Below, piece after piece: positions 33,100-43,789 of a stretch of DNA of 64,000 nt. The position numbers and the translations under genes were made by a program. The notes beneath the pieces are model-generated. The model was not told the DNA's origin. It made no database searches and saw only the letters and a program-made list of their open reading frames with translations. The stretch is taken from contig NC_060256.1 of assembly GCF_921293095.1 (NCBI RefSeq), forward strand, positions 89,125,851 through 89,189,850, given 5' to 3'. Every line of letters starts with the position of its first letter. Position 1 is the first letter of the stretch. The DNA comes from Ischnura elegans. Lineage: Eukaryota; Arthropoda; Insecta; Odonata; Coenagrionidae.

Positions 33100-34620
33100 T
33101 ATCATTTCAAATAATTAATTGGTATCAAATCCGTCATAGGACGCTGATCTTGGATCTTCTGTTTTCTCACTTTACAACAAAAACCCTCGATAAAAGCCTC
33201 TATAATATACACATACTAATACTGATTAATGTAGAAGTTTATAAAATTCACTGAAAGTATATTTTTAAAATATTGTATGCAATTTTCTTTCATTTCAGAA
33301 AGGAAAACCACTATCGCGTGAAAGTCTCAGCAGAAATATACTCAGAATAATTGCTTAAAACCGCCAAAGTTGAACTTTCTGTTCGAGGGTACGCAACCCA
33401 CCGCAAACTCTTAAAGTAGAAAGAGAATGGAGTAATCGAAAATTTTACAAATAATTTTCGACTGCTCCAAAATGGAGTGCAAGGTTAAAATTTTACAGCA
33501 TTTATTCCAATTGAAAGGAATACTTGATAAAATTTTGTGAACTGGAAGTTTGCATCAATTACCCCAATATAATATTCAAAACTCTTTAAATATCTAACAC
33601 TAGATGGTGAAGTTATTTCTCCACGTTAGACGGTGCAGCCAAGCATGCCCTGCGAGTTAGTTACATGGTTTGCAGTCCAATATATGCTACCTATGCTCCA
33701 GAGTGCTCCCAAGTGGTCCAAGCTCCCGAGTGTCACATGTTTAGTGGTGACATCACAGGACTTTATCGTTCCAGTTCGTGCTTCGAAACCAGAAAAATCT
33801 TGGGTCTGCTGAGGTGGAAATTTATTGACAAGCAACATTTCATAATGATCACTTAAGTACTGAAGACTTTGGTAATACCTAAGACTAGTAACTACAAGAA
33901 GAGTTATTCCGTACTTTTGATTATATTAAATGGCACACAATTCTCATCATTATTACGGCCAATCAGGTCTGCTTATGAGGGGGGAGGAACCCTGCCCTCC
34001 ACGAAATAAGGACAAGGAAGAAAACAGTGGCACAAAGTTTGTATTAATTAAATGAATAATACACAAGGGTATCAACGTGGCATGCAGTGATACTGTCATA
34101 AATACTGTTATCCGTAAATACTTTCATTAAAAAAATATCATGGGGTGTCCTTATTCATAAAGAAGGGCACTTAATCTTAAATTGATCATGGCCTCTACCA
34201 TTGATATAATCTAAAGGAAATGAATATTCACTCAGTACATTCCACACTGACAAAATATTTCCCATCATGGTTTCGAAAATATTATTCCATTATCAAGGTC
34301 GTACTATTGTTGGCACCATGATCAGAAATCAGTGTGGTACCTGTTAAGTGAATAAAGACTCAATACATGCACTAATTAAACACAAAGGAAGGCTGTGCTG
34401 TTCATCAAACACTGCTACGGGCATACAGACAGCGTTACCCAGATGTTAAATGAAGTACACTGGGAGCACCTGGAGAAACAAAGGCTCCACGTTACAATTA
34501 GATAACTTAACCAATTGAAAACAGATATTTTCAAGAGCGACACAGAGAATATCATATTAGAATTCAACTGTATTTCCAAGTATGACAGAAGAGATAAATT
34601 ATGAGAGGTATTTTGCCGAA
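33100..34620. other. No recognised feature
   Basis: A possible tiny 3' exon after TTTCAG at 33299 (KENHYRVKVSAEIYSE then stop) and an open frame at 33626-33838 (minus) were considered, but neither can be tied to a gene. Confidence 0.4.
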
Positions 34621-34623
34621 CAA

Positions 34624-35767
34624 TTAGGCATGAGAATATGTGTTTCTCCCAAAAATATAGAACTTAAATGAATGCAAGGCATAATTTTGTTGAAGCATTC
34701 CTCTTTCATTGTTAACGGCTGGGGTGCAAACATCCCCTGCCTCACTCCTACTGAGATGGTTGGTGGGGTAGTATGTAGATGAATTTTCATTTTATATTCC
34801 ACAAGTGAAGCAGCAAACGTTAAATAAAATATATTTACACCACTTTAGCCAGAATAAATGAAATCGGCTTATTCACAGGAAAAACAGCTAAAAATCAGGA
34901 TTAAAGAGAGTCTATAATTCTAAACAATATTTTTATGACGCAACCGTCATCAAAATTTAGTTTGAAGGTGGCGGCTGGGTTCAGTGGAAGGGGACTCAGC
35001 GGGTCGGTGGAGGAAATTGCTCATAAGAAGAGGCGTCATATTTTGGTGGGAAGAGAAAAAGTACTTTATAAACTGTCTCAAATATTCTTTGTCAAAAAAC
35101 GAACAAAAAAAGATGGTTTTATTACAGTGTTAAGAGATGTGTTTCCTATGTTCTGTACCTATTAGATCACAATAACCATCAATAAATATAAAAATAAAAT
35201 AAGTGAGGATAGAAGCTTTTTAATTAAAAAGAGCTTGAATATGCCAGCATTGTTTAAAGGAATGGGACAGCAGAATGGACTTAATCACTGGAATTCCCAA
35301 GCATCCTACTTCCGTGTTCCTTGGTCTCACCATGTTGTAAATTGTATTGTAACGACAGTGTAGCATACATTCCAACCGCCATCATCAGGTTGATAGCCAG
35401 GCACTCGATTTGGATAATAGTCCTTGTCATACCTGTGACCTCACTCTGTAACATATCAAATCTGAGTAGGATGACAAGCAGGAAAAGCTGCAATTATACG
35501 ATATGTATCTTTTAAGTCCATTTCCAAAAACATGAGGTACCGAGAACTCCATCATATGCAGTTTATCAGAGAGAAATAAAAACAATTTTGCTAGAAAGAT
35601 GCCCCCCTGGTCCGCTTTGACTCTCATGAAATAAATAAATGGAAGAGAAAGAAAATAAGCATAATCTTTTACATCGAAAATACCTATCCTTACGATTATA
35701 GCTCCCTCGACACGCTCCAGGGCCAATGTTTGCATATTCTTCCAGGATGTAGAATTTTGTTGGTCTC
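34624..35767 (-). CDS. Unidentified gene, three 3'-terminal exons
   Basis: Three minus-strand exons fit together by phase. The first (35767-35684, TTTCAG acceptor, AG|GTATTT donor) encodes RPTKFYILEEYANIGPGACR. The second (35432-35331, CACAG acceptor, TG|GTGAGA donor) encodes YDKDYYPNRVPGYQPDDGG and NVCYTVVTIQFTT. The third (34750-34624, CTCAG acceptor) encodes VCTPAVNNERGMLQQNYAL and ends HSFKFYIFGRNTYSHA then TAA. Every junction is phase 2, which would be unlikely by chance. The four cysteines and aromatic-rich text suggest an extracellular domain, but I do not recognise the family. Upstream exons were not found. The 251-bp intron and 580-bp intron are transposon-free as far as I can see. 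Confidence 0.5.
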
Positions 35768-37545
35768 CTGAAATCGCAATTAACCCAACCCTCTCCTTCT
35801 TCCTGGGGAATCGGCGAGAAATGGGGAGGGTATTTTCATAAAATGTAGCTACTAGGAAATATAAACAATACATAGTTATTTTATTACATATCCATTAAGC
35901 TATAGCAAATTCATTAATGCACTAACTAAGTAAGAGCCCGTTGGCAAGAGATATATCAGCCTGTCGCACTCTTCGCCCCTCAGCGGCAAAAGCCGTTACA
36001 TCTGCCCACTGCACTAAAAGGGTTAATTCAAAGAATTCAGTTGATGGGAATGATAAGATGAAAGCAAAATCTTCCTCTTATTACTCATGAAATTGAGCGT
36101 TGTCTATATTTTTCATGGGATGTACATCTGCACCCCACATCACCTTCTGAAAGTCACAGTCAACACTGGAGTGGATGAATGGAATGCAGCACTGACACTA
36201 TGGTAGACCCTGTCATTTCGGAATGGTCAACAGTGATAGCTCTGGAGGTTATTCAGCAGGAATTTTGGTCTAAAAACGAAAATAACAATATGTTCATGAC
36301 CTACAAAGTCTCTGGAATGTGTATTATAAAGCAGACGAGAATAAATCCCAGAAAATATACAATTAATGGAATGGTACACTTATTCCAATGTGAGAAAATA
36401 AAATAAAATCACAAAAATTATATGTAATATTCCTTCGTCTTTCAAAAGCCCAATGAAAATTCACCAAAGTTACTTTTGAGCAGAGTTTAATAGAATGTAA
36501 ACAGATGAACAAAAACGTGATTGGAGCTGCATTAATAGCTGATGACTTAAAAATAATTTTTTGGTACATCGTAAACATAATGGTGTATATTCATTCAGAA
36601 ATGCATGAATGGTGTCAATAACATTTGCCACTGGAAATCCTCATTTGGATACTCCAAGCGTATGAAAATACACTTCCCTGAGATTAATCACCATATGAAT
36701 GGCCAGAGGTGGGCAAACAAAATACCTTTCAATTGTATTTTAGATACAAAATACAAATTAATCTAGAAAACTGTACTTGAAACACAAAAATAAAATTGAA
36801 GTTTCTAAATATTTTCTTGAAATACCAAATTCTGTGCACCTTTGGATTATGAACTACAAAATTTCCAGTGCCACAAATTAACACTATAAGTACGGCGGAC
36901 GTTAAAATGACCCCTTTTCATTTTCACTCATTTTTTTCACGATTTTTTTTCATTTTGATTTCACATTTCATGCTCTGAATGAATGCAGCTCGGTGCTTCA
37001 CCAAATAATGTTGATGGTACCCTGCCTATCAAGCTTAAGTAAAAAATAACTATTTACCTTTTTAGTGTATGATGCCTTCTATGATAACCTGGTCAAAAGA
37101 TGAAATAGTCCTGTAACTTTTGAGAAATATAAACTACACCAAAGATAGATAGGAAGCTATTCACCAAATGGCTCCTCAGTGCTCTATTCAATCATGCACT
37201 TCACATTGGTCAAGTGATGCATATTCTGTAAAAATGTACACATTGCTGCCATCAATGCAAGGAATTTCACAGGAAATGTACAAGTTTGACTATGTGTCAT
37301 CATTTTTTGCTCAACATGTTCAGAGCTCAGTTGAAGTTCTAACTTACTTCATTAGACATTACATCACAGACAGAAAGGCAGCAATAGTAAATTTAATTTG
37401 ACTAAAAAATCCAGTGCATGTACTGCTTTTTTAATGAATATCTTATATTCTTTCCTTAGTTGAGAGTACTGCTGTCGCAACCCATCATCGTTTGAGTACC
37501 GTATTTGCAAAAATGTTTGTTTTAGTAATCTGGATAAGTTTTGAA
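35768..37545. other. No recognised gene
   Basis: It may contain upstream exons of the unidentified minus-strand gene, but none was found with the right phase. No named repeat was recognised. Confidence 0.45.
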
Positions 37546-37549
37546 CTTA

Positions 37550-38093
37550 TTTTGTAACCCATTTATTTCTGTTGTCCCTCCTGTGTTCCACGGACTGCAG
37601 CGGAAAAGCTAAATTGAAGTAGTACTTAAATCTACAGAGATATTCATCAAAGTTAACATTCAGAGGTCTTCTACCATATATGTCTTTCCAATCATCTTGA
37701 TTCAACAATACACAAAAATAATTCATATTATGCTCATTAAAGAACCTACATTGCTTTAGGGTTTTTGATTGAGGATGCTCCTCATGTATATGAAAGATGG
37801 ATACAATAGCAGAATGATCTGATATTGATGGGTCAAATACTGAAGTATTAACATTTGACTCATTGTAATCAGAGAAAACGTTATCCAGTAGTGTTCCTGT
37901 GCCATTTGTAATCCTTGTTGGAGTATTTACTAGTGGTTTCATATGATAGGACTGTAACATTTGCAAAAATCGTCTTTTATCATGTCCGTCCTTTAAAAGA
38001 TTGCAGTTGAAGTCTCCAGCCAATATAACATTTGGTCTTGACAATTGACCCATCAAGGTGTACAACAGATTATCTAAAATTTCTGAGAAACTA
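37550..38093 (-). pseudogene. LINE family 2 endonuclease, C-terminal half
   Basis: It starts at the TTAA junction (SFSEILDNLLYTL) and contains the catalytic VILAGDFNCNLL, the TGTLLDNVFSD block and the terminal SISDHSAIVSIF (Asp-His). A spacer to HRRDNRNKWVTK then leads to a stop. The domain is complete in outline when joined to the upstream half. Confidence 0.85.
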
Positions 38094-38279
38094 TTAACCC
38101 ATTTATGCCTAGTGTTCCATTTTTGGAACACCTGACGCGACTTTCTAATTTAATAACTACGACTCATTACACACCAATATGCCATGGTTTTTCTTTCTGT
38201 ACCTCTTTACAAAGGTATATTGTACTACGGGGCGCAAAGAATTAGTCAGTTTTGCCAACCCATCGCAGCCAGTGTGTTG

Positions 38280-38547
38280 AGAAATATTGGTCTTTTTTTT
38301 TTTCAAGGCAGTTTTTCTGAGACCACCACAAATCATGACAACCCCAACAAAGGTTTGGGTGCCCTCCCCGAGAACATTTTCATGATAAATGGTTCACAAT
38401 TGTGAGTTTTACGGCTTTGGAGGGGTATTTTATTAGTCCTTGCACTATTTTATGAGTAATGTACATCCAATTAAGTAAAATGGATTGAATTAAAAAATTT
38501 CTCTGAGTTCTGGGGGGGTTTTATCCCCCAAAATCCCCCCCTCGCTG
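38280..38547. mobile_element. hAT-type MITE, G-rich, in piggyBac B
   Basis: It matches the right two-thirds of the complete element at 43478-43777 (GTGAGTTTTACGGCTTT, AAGTAAAATGGATT, then GGGGGGGTTTTATCCCCC and CTCGCTGCGCCA). The left end and target duplication are not clear. Confidence 0.6.
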
Positions 38548-38552
38548 CGCCA

Positions 38553-39863
38553 ATGGCGCTCAAATGGAAGAAAGCCGATCTGAATGCCCAGCCAGTAGGA
38601 GGCAGAGTTTCAGAAGAACAAATCATGAAAATGAAAACCCCATCCGAATACTTAGAACTCTTTCTGGGTATTGAAGTGATCCATATGATTGTCAAATATT
38701 CCAATTTATATGCTGCAAGTAAGGGCGTAAACCTTGAACTGACTGTCGGTGAGTGTCATTTTTTTAGGAATAATTTTCCTGAGTGGGTATAAATTCTGGT
38801 GTGGTGGAGTCTCTGTTCCGAGCATATGTTTTGGGAGTGAAGACCAGATTCGCATAATTCTCTAGTTAGTGGTTCAATGAGACGTGATCGATTTGAAACG
38901 ATATTTTCAAATCTGCATTTTGCTGACAATTCTAGCTTGAGCCGTATGGACAAGTTTTCCAAGCTGCGACCTCTCATTGAGCAACTGAATGATAGATGTA
39001 TGAAATTTGTACCTAATGAAATATACTACAGCTTTGACTAGGCCATGATTCCCTATTTTGGTTGTCCCGGGTGCAAACAGTTCATTCGGGGCAAGCCTAT
39101 TTGGTTTGGGTATATATTCTGGTGTGGTTCAATGCGTCTAGGCTACATTTGTTGGTTTCAGCCTTATCAAGGAATAAAACCGAACACTCAATACCAATAA
39201 TACGGTGTAAGTGCTTCAGTTGTTTGCAATTTACTGAGGCACTCACAACGCAGCATCCTGATAAATACCATTTTGTGTTCGGCTACTCTTTCGCAAGCAT
39301 TGCACTCCTTGATGAACTTCATTCAATGGGCCACCAAGCAACAGGCACAGCGAGAAAAGATCGCATAGACAAACCTCCTTTTCTATCTGATGCTACCCTA
39401 AAGAAAAAAGATGTCACATTTGATTACCGAATTGATGGAAAAGACAATATTGTTTGTAGATGGAATGATAACAGTGTTGTGACTGTTGCATCTATTGGTG
39501 CCGGTGTCAATCCTTTGCAACAGTCGTCAGTCGTTATTCTCAAAAGCAGAAAAAAAGATAAAAGTTAATCGGCCTAATTAAATCAAGGCCTATAATCACT
39601 ATATGGAGGAGTGGACCGAGCTGATGAAAATATTGACAAGTATCAAGCATCAATCCGTGGAAAGAAATGATACTCGAGCATCCCAAGCAAGACCATCTTG
39701 TGAGAATCGTAAACTTGACTCACATCATGACGACATGAATCATACTATTGTAAAGCAAGGAATGCAAACTCGATGTGTCCAATGTCACAAAAATAACACT
39801 TTTCAATGTAAAAAATGCAATTTATCATTGCATATTAAGTGTTCACCTGGATATCACTCTTAA
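38553..39863 (+). pseudogene. piggyBac family B transposase pseudogene
   Basis: Blocks in order are: N-terminal TPSEYLELFLGIEVIHMIVK (38640-38700); the pre-catalytic RPLIEQLNDRC (38966); YYSFD followed by a stop and AMIPYFGCPGCKQFIRGKP (39025-39105); LGYICWF-type text in another frame; HSMGHQATGTARKDRIDKPP and FDYRIDGKDNIVCRWNDNS (39330-39460); and the tail zinc-binding motif RCVQCHKNNTFQCKKCNLSLHIKC (39772-39842). The first catalytic Asp is retained but followed by TAG where the family has Glu. At least three frame changes are present. It is dead. Confidence 0.88.
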
Positions 39864-40091
39864 TAGTGAGTTAATAACTGTCTGAAACTAATGTTTTCCT
39901 AGTTACCATTGAGTTCCTTATTGTAGTGGATTTGCCTGGTGTTCCATTTTTGGAGCACCTCGTAATTAATAATTGGCAAGAGATACATTGTTTTTTCTTT
40001 CAGATATTGTTTTCGTACGTATTTTTATCTACAATATGTAAAAATCAGGGTGAAATTCGCATTTTTCAAACCTTTGGCATAAATGGGTTAA

Positions 40092-40581
40092 AGCAACTAA
40101 CAGGGGATCTATATACAGATAATACAATAAAATCATTACTTGCTACAGTGTACTTCACAGCTGCACATTAAAATATAAGTTCAGAATTTAGATTATGCAC
40201 CAAATGCGACATATTACAAAAAACTAACGTACTTTTTACAAAAATAACAACACCACCATTACGATGATCTTTCCGACAATAAAAGTCACCAATCACATAG
40301 CCTGGTATTGATATGATTATATCTTTCATCCAATGTTCACTTAAACATATAAATTCTGGTTTCTCTGCCTCTGCTAGTGCTTCAAGCTCTGCTATTTTGT
40401 TACTCAGGCACTGAATGTTTAAAACCAGTAATTTAAACCCTGAGTGTGTCTTTTGCTGTTTTGAGTCATAGAAAGCTAGTGAGGAAGACTTACCCTTCGG
40501 TTCAACTTTCATGTCAGTCGACTGTTGTCTAGGTCTTGTAAATTTGTTGATGATCACGCCGGAAGGCCCATACCCCCACAC
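40092..40581 (-). pseudogene. LINE family 2 endonuclease, N-terminal half
   Basis: LLVLNIQCLSNKIAELEALA is the start of an exonuclease-endonuclease-phosphatase fold. KPEFICLSEHWM carries the catalytic Glu, and YCRKDHRNGGVVIFVK follows. A frame change near 40170 leads into VASNDFIVLSVYRSPV, which runs to the TTAA. It would nick target DNA to prime reverse transcription. It is inactive. Confidence 0.8.
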
Positions 40582-40640
40582 ACCCCGGTATTAGTTGCTC
40601 GTAAACCCCACCAGCCTTAATTCCTAGCTGCACCCCTGCT
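40562..40640 (-). mobile_element. Fragment of the same G-rich MITE
   Basis: On the minus strand CAGGGGTGCAGCTAGGAATT and GCAACTAATACCGGGGTG match the left end of the element at 43478. Only the left about 80 bp is present, next to LINE family 2. Confidence 0.6.
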
Positions 40641-40999
40641 AAGCAGTGCCACAAAAATTTTGGTTTTAGTTTTTCATATATTTTTACTCGGTTATTGGGA
40701 GTACACACTAATTCCTCGAAACACAAGCAAGATGTGTTCAGAGACCTAGTTTGTAAGTTGAAAAACCACAAAGGGTCTAGCCGGTTAAGATGGTGAAAAG
40801 TGCCACCAGATGTTTGAAAAATAAAAAATATACACTTAATGTTCATCAAAAAGTATGTTTCCCCAAAGTTTCAGGCCCTAACTATGGAAATTAACCAAAT
40901 TAAAAAATTGTAACGATTTTTCATTTTTTAACCATAGCTCCAGTTTTTATTTTTGTAATTCTTTTTCTTATTTTTAAAATTTATACTTCATTACATTTT

Positions 41000-41555
41000 A
41001 CCATCCTGATTTTTTTCAAAAATTTTTGACCGAAAACTTTACTTTTGCATAAGTTTGAAATTATAAAAATGAATTTAAAATTTTTAGGAAAAAATTGACA
41101 CACGGAAAAATATATGTTGTTACCCCTACATCAAAGTGTAATCCTATTTTTTTCAGATTTTTAAAATTGGTGGAACACTTTAAAAAATACGAATGTTTTG
41201 CGCCATTTGCATCTATGTATTCCAGGAGGATATTTGATTTGATTTTTGAGAGCAACTATTGTTGAACATTAAGTAATATTATTGATTTAGAATTAATATC
41301 AACATAAACAATGCCTATTAAACTTAGATTATTCTTAATTATTGGTTATAACCATACTATATAGCTTTAAGTTTGTCTTCAAGCTTCGAAAAATACAATG
41401 TCTGCCGGAAATGATTTTTTCATGTCTCTGAAAAATAGAAACTAGATTGTAATGAACAAAGAATTGCTTCTCTAATGTAATTTACATCATAAATATAAAA
41501 AAGCAAGATGAAGAAAAACTCATGGTCTTCAACTAGTTGAGCACTGAATATTTAT
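41000..41555. other. AT-rich stretch, nothing recognised
   Basis: T-rich sequence without coding sense or named repeat. Confidence 0.5.
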
Positions 41556-41559
41556 CTGT

Positions 41560-41826
41560 TTATTTTAAGTTGTACCCCGAGAAAGATAGGCAAAACGCTA
41601 ACTTTCCTCGACGGCCGACAGAGGGCTTGAGTAATATTTTTACAACATCTTTCCAAGGTAATTCGCTGAAATCCTCATTCCTTTGATAGGTGAATCTTAT
41701 TTCAGCACCAAAACATGTCCTCAGAAAGCAAAACATGGGATTACCTGGTTCATTAATCTCCAGAGTTTTCCCTACATAGTGAGCAACTGACTTTGCTGCT
41801 GAATCTAGCCAGAATCCAATCGCCAC
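41560..41826 (-). CDS. Unidentified open frame, 88 codons
   Basis: The text (VAHYVGKTLEINEPGNPMF, then DVVKILLKPSVGRRGKL) looks like the short 'V-G-K-hydrophobic' C-terminal module that follows some transposon-derived proteins in insects. There is no obvious start context and no matching upstream exon. It is probably a fragment of a mobile element. Confidence 0.3.
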   Translation of the reverse strand: MAIGFWLDSAAKSVAHYVGKTLEINEPGNPMFCFLRTCFGAEIRFTYQRNEDFSELPWKDVVKILLKPSVGRRGKLAFCLSFSGYNLK

Positions 41827-41829
41827 TTT

Positions 41830-43470
41830 GAATGTTAGTCACCAAATTTGTTAAGTTTTTTCGACTCATGCTGTCTTGTTTCAGGCATTTATACCATATC
41901 ATCTACATCATCCTCATCACAAGATATGATATCCAATGCCCTATCATAACCAATCAGCAAACTTAAGAAAGCTATGTTAATCAAATAAACTTTCAAAATA
42001 AAAGCTGATGTGATGCCTCAAAATAAAAGGCCTGGATTTATAAACGTCGGTGTTTTGCAGCATTTATACAAAAAAGTTTAACGCAAGATGCCAGACAGAA
42101 ACTAAAAGTTTAACGCAAGAACTGTTGGACAGAAACTAAAAATTTAATCAATACTACAACCTCGTAGGCTGGGGTAAGTGTGACAGATGGTCGCACTTAC
42201 CCTAGGCAACGGGGTCGCACTTGCCTCAGAAGGTAGGAATGAATGGTTACGACGGGGAAAGTGCGACCCCCCATCTAAACTAAATATAATGACGCGATTT
42301 CCACAATTTAAAGTAAAGCAAGGAAAACCAATCCATGAAGAAGAGAAAACAAAATATAGTTCTTGCCTAACACCTCTGATGCGATGATTCTGAGGGAACC
42401 GGTGTAGCCTCTTCTCACAACCAACTATGACTACGAGATGAACGGACGGGTATATTTCCTAAGCATGTAAGGCGAGCACTTAAGAGATAAGTATTACAAA
42501 GTCGTTGGCTCTGGTTTCATTACAATGTATGGGATATGTTGCACTACTGCAAACTGTTTCGAGAACGGAAATACGATCTTCCTTAAGGGAGGTCGCACTT
42601 AGCCCACCTCACCTTAGGCACACTTTTGGTGATATGGAATTGAGATACACTTGTCACTGCGTTGCGGTCTTAGCAATTACTGCTTTCTGATTTTGACAAA
42701 GGACATGATCCAATCTGATGCTATGCCGTAAATTAAAACTATTATGCTTCAATAAAATGTTGGACGAATAACTTGCAGAAATGTGACTTGAATATTAATA
42801 TTGAAATTAAATTTATGAAATAAGGGAGAGAACATGGTATTTGTTGTGATATTTAGTACAACTCTTTTCTGTCTAGTCTAACGGGACTCAAGCAGCAACA
42901 GCACCTTTAGCTGCACTTATGAGATAGATATACAAGGATTTTACCAAAGGGGATTTTCATTACATTTCATCGCAAAAATTTTGAACCTAAAATAGAAAGA
43001 TTTACTCAAAATTACCTCTGTAAATTTATACAGTGAGTCTTATTTTAAAAATCTACCGTTGGCATTTGCAACAAAAACTTAAGGCCACGAGTCCATTTAA
43101 ACTTTGATTCCAACCCCAATTATTTATTGAAATATTTGCCATAACCAAAATCGAGAGAAAAATACAAATTGGCACCATCGCTCAATGATTCATAGCCATT
43201 GGAGAAATTGAATTGTGTCCTATATTTTTAGCTGATATTGGTTGCCCAATTTCAGCGAAGAATATAGGACACCTAGTCCTAGAATGTTGGACAAAAACAA
43301 TTGATAGAGATCAGATAAAAAATGATCGTACGTAAAAACCAGTCGATGAACATTTTATCTTTTACGTCCGGTTCTTTCATAGATTACAAATGATGAAAAA
43401 ATACCGATTCTATTAATATTTTCATGTAATTCGATGCTTTACAATTTGCAATCTAAGCAAAAATTGGCAT
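41830..43470. other. No recognised gene
   Basis: Words such as GTCGCACTTACC and AAAGTTTAACGCAAGA recur two or three times (42050-42250, 42590), a weak local repeat. Nothing codes recognisably. Confidence 0.45.
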
Positions 43471-43477
43471 CGATAGA

Positions 43478-43777
43478 CAGGGGGCAGCTAGGAATCAAGG
43501 CTGGGAGGGGTATCAGGCGCAACTAATACTGGGATGTTTCGGGGCACGGCATACCCACCAAGGTAAGCGGGAGGTGTGGGGGCCCTCCCCAGAAAAACTT
43601 TAGGATAAATAGTGAGTTTTATGGCTTTCTCAGAGATATTTTATAAATCCTTACACTATTCCATAAGTAATATTAATGCAATAAAGTAAAATGGATTTAA
43701 TGTATAAGTTTCTCTGAGCTCTGGGGGGGGGGGGGGGGTTTATCCCCCAAAACCCCCCCCCCCTCGCTGCGCCACTG
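43478..43777. mobile_element. hAT-type MITE, G-rich, complete
   Basis: The left end is CAGGGGGCAGCTAGG and the right end CTCGCTGCGCCACTG. An exact 8-bp duplication TCGATAGA lies at 43470-43477 and 43778-43785. The body holds runs of up to 18 G and 12 C near the right end and has no coding frame. Confidence 0.88.
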
Positions 43778-43789
43778 TCGATAGAAATA

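Larger units (their letters stand above)
38098..40087 (+). mobile_element. piggyBac family B element with TTAA duplication
   Basis: Ends CCCATTTATGCC and inverted GGCATAAATGGG are flanked by TTAA (38094-38097 and 40088-40091). A subterminal TGTTCCATTTTTGGA is also shared by both ends (38112 and 39939). It carries a broken transposase on the plus strand and a hAT-type MITE near 38280-38547. Confidence 0.9.
37550..40581 (-). mobile_element. LINE family 2, endonuclease part, split by piggyBac B
   Basis: Two minus-strand blocks (40581-40092 and 38093-37550) form one endonuclease domain interrupted by a piggyBac at TTAA. The RT is absent, as the 3' part is lost or was never copied. Family 2 differs from family 1 in its endonuclease text. 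Confidence 0.8.

Noticed and set aside
33299-33355. Tiny 3' exon after TTTCAG
   Set aside because: It is too short, and no upstream exon in matching phase was found.
34935-35165. Plus-strand open frame as a gene
   Set aside because: No splice context or homology; it falls in an intron-sized gap next to the minus-strand exons.
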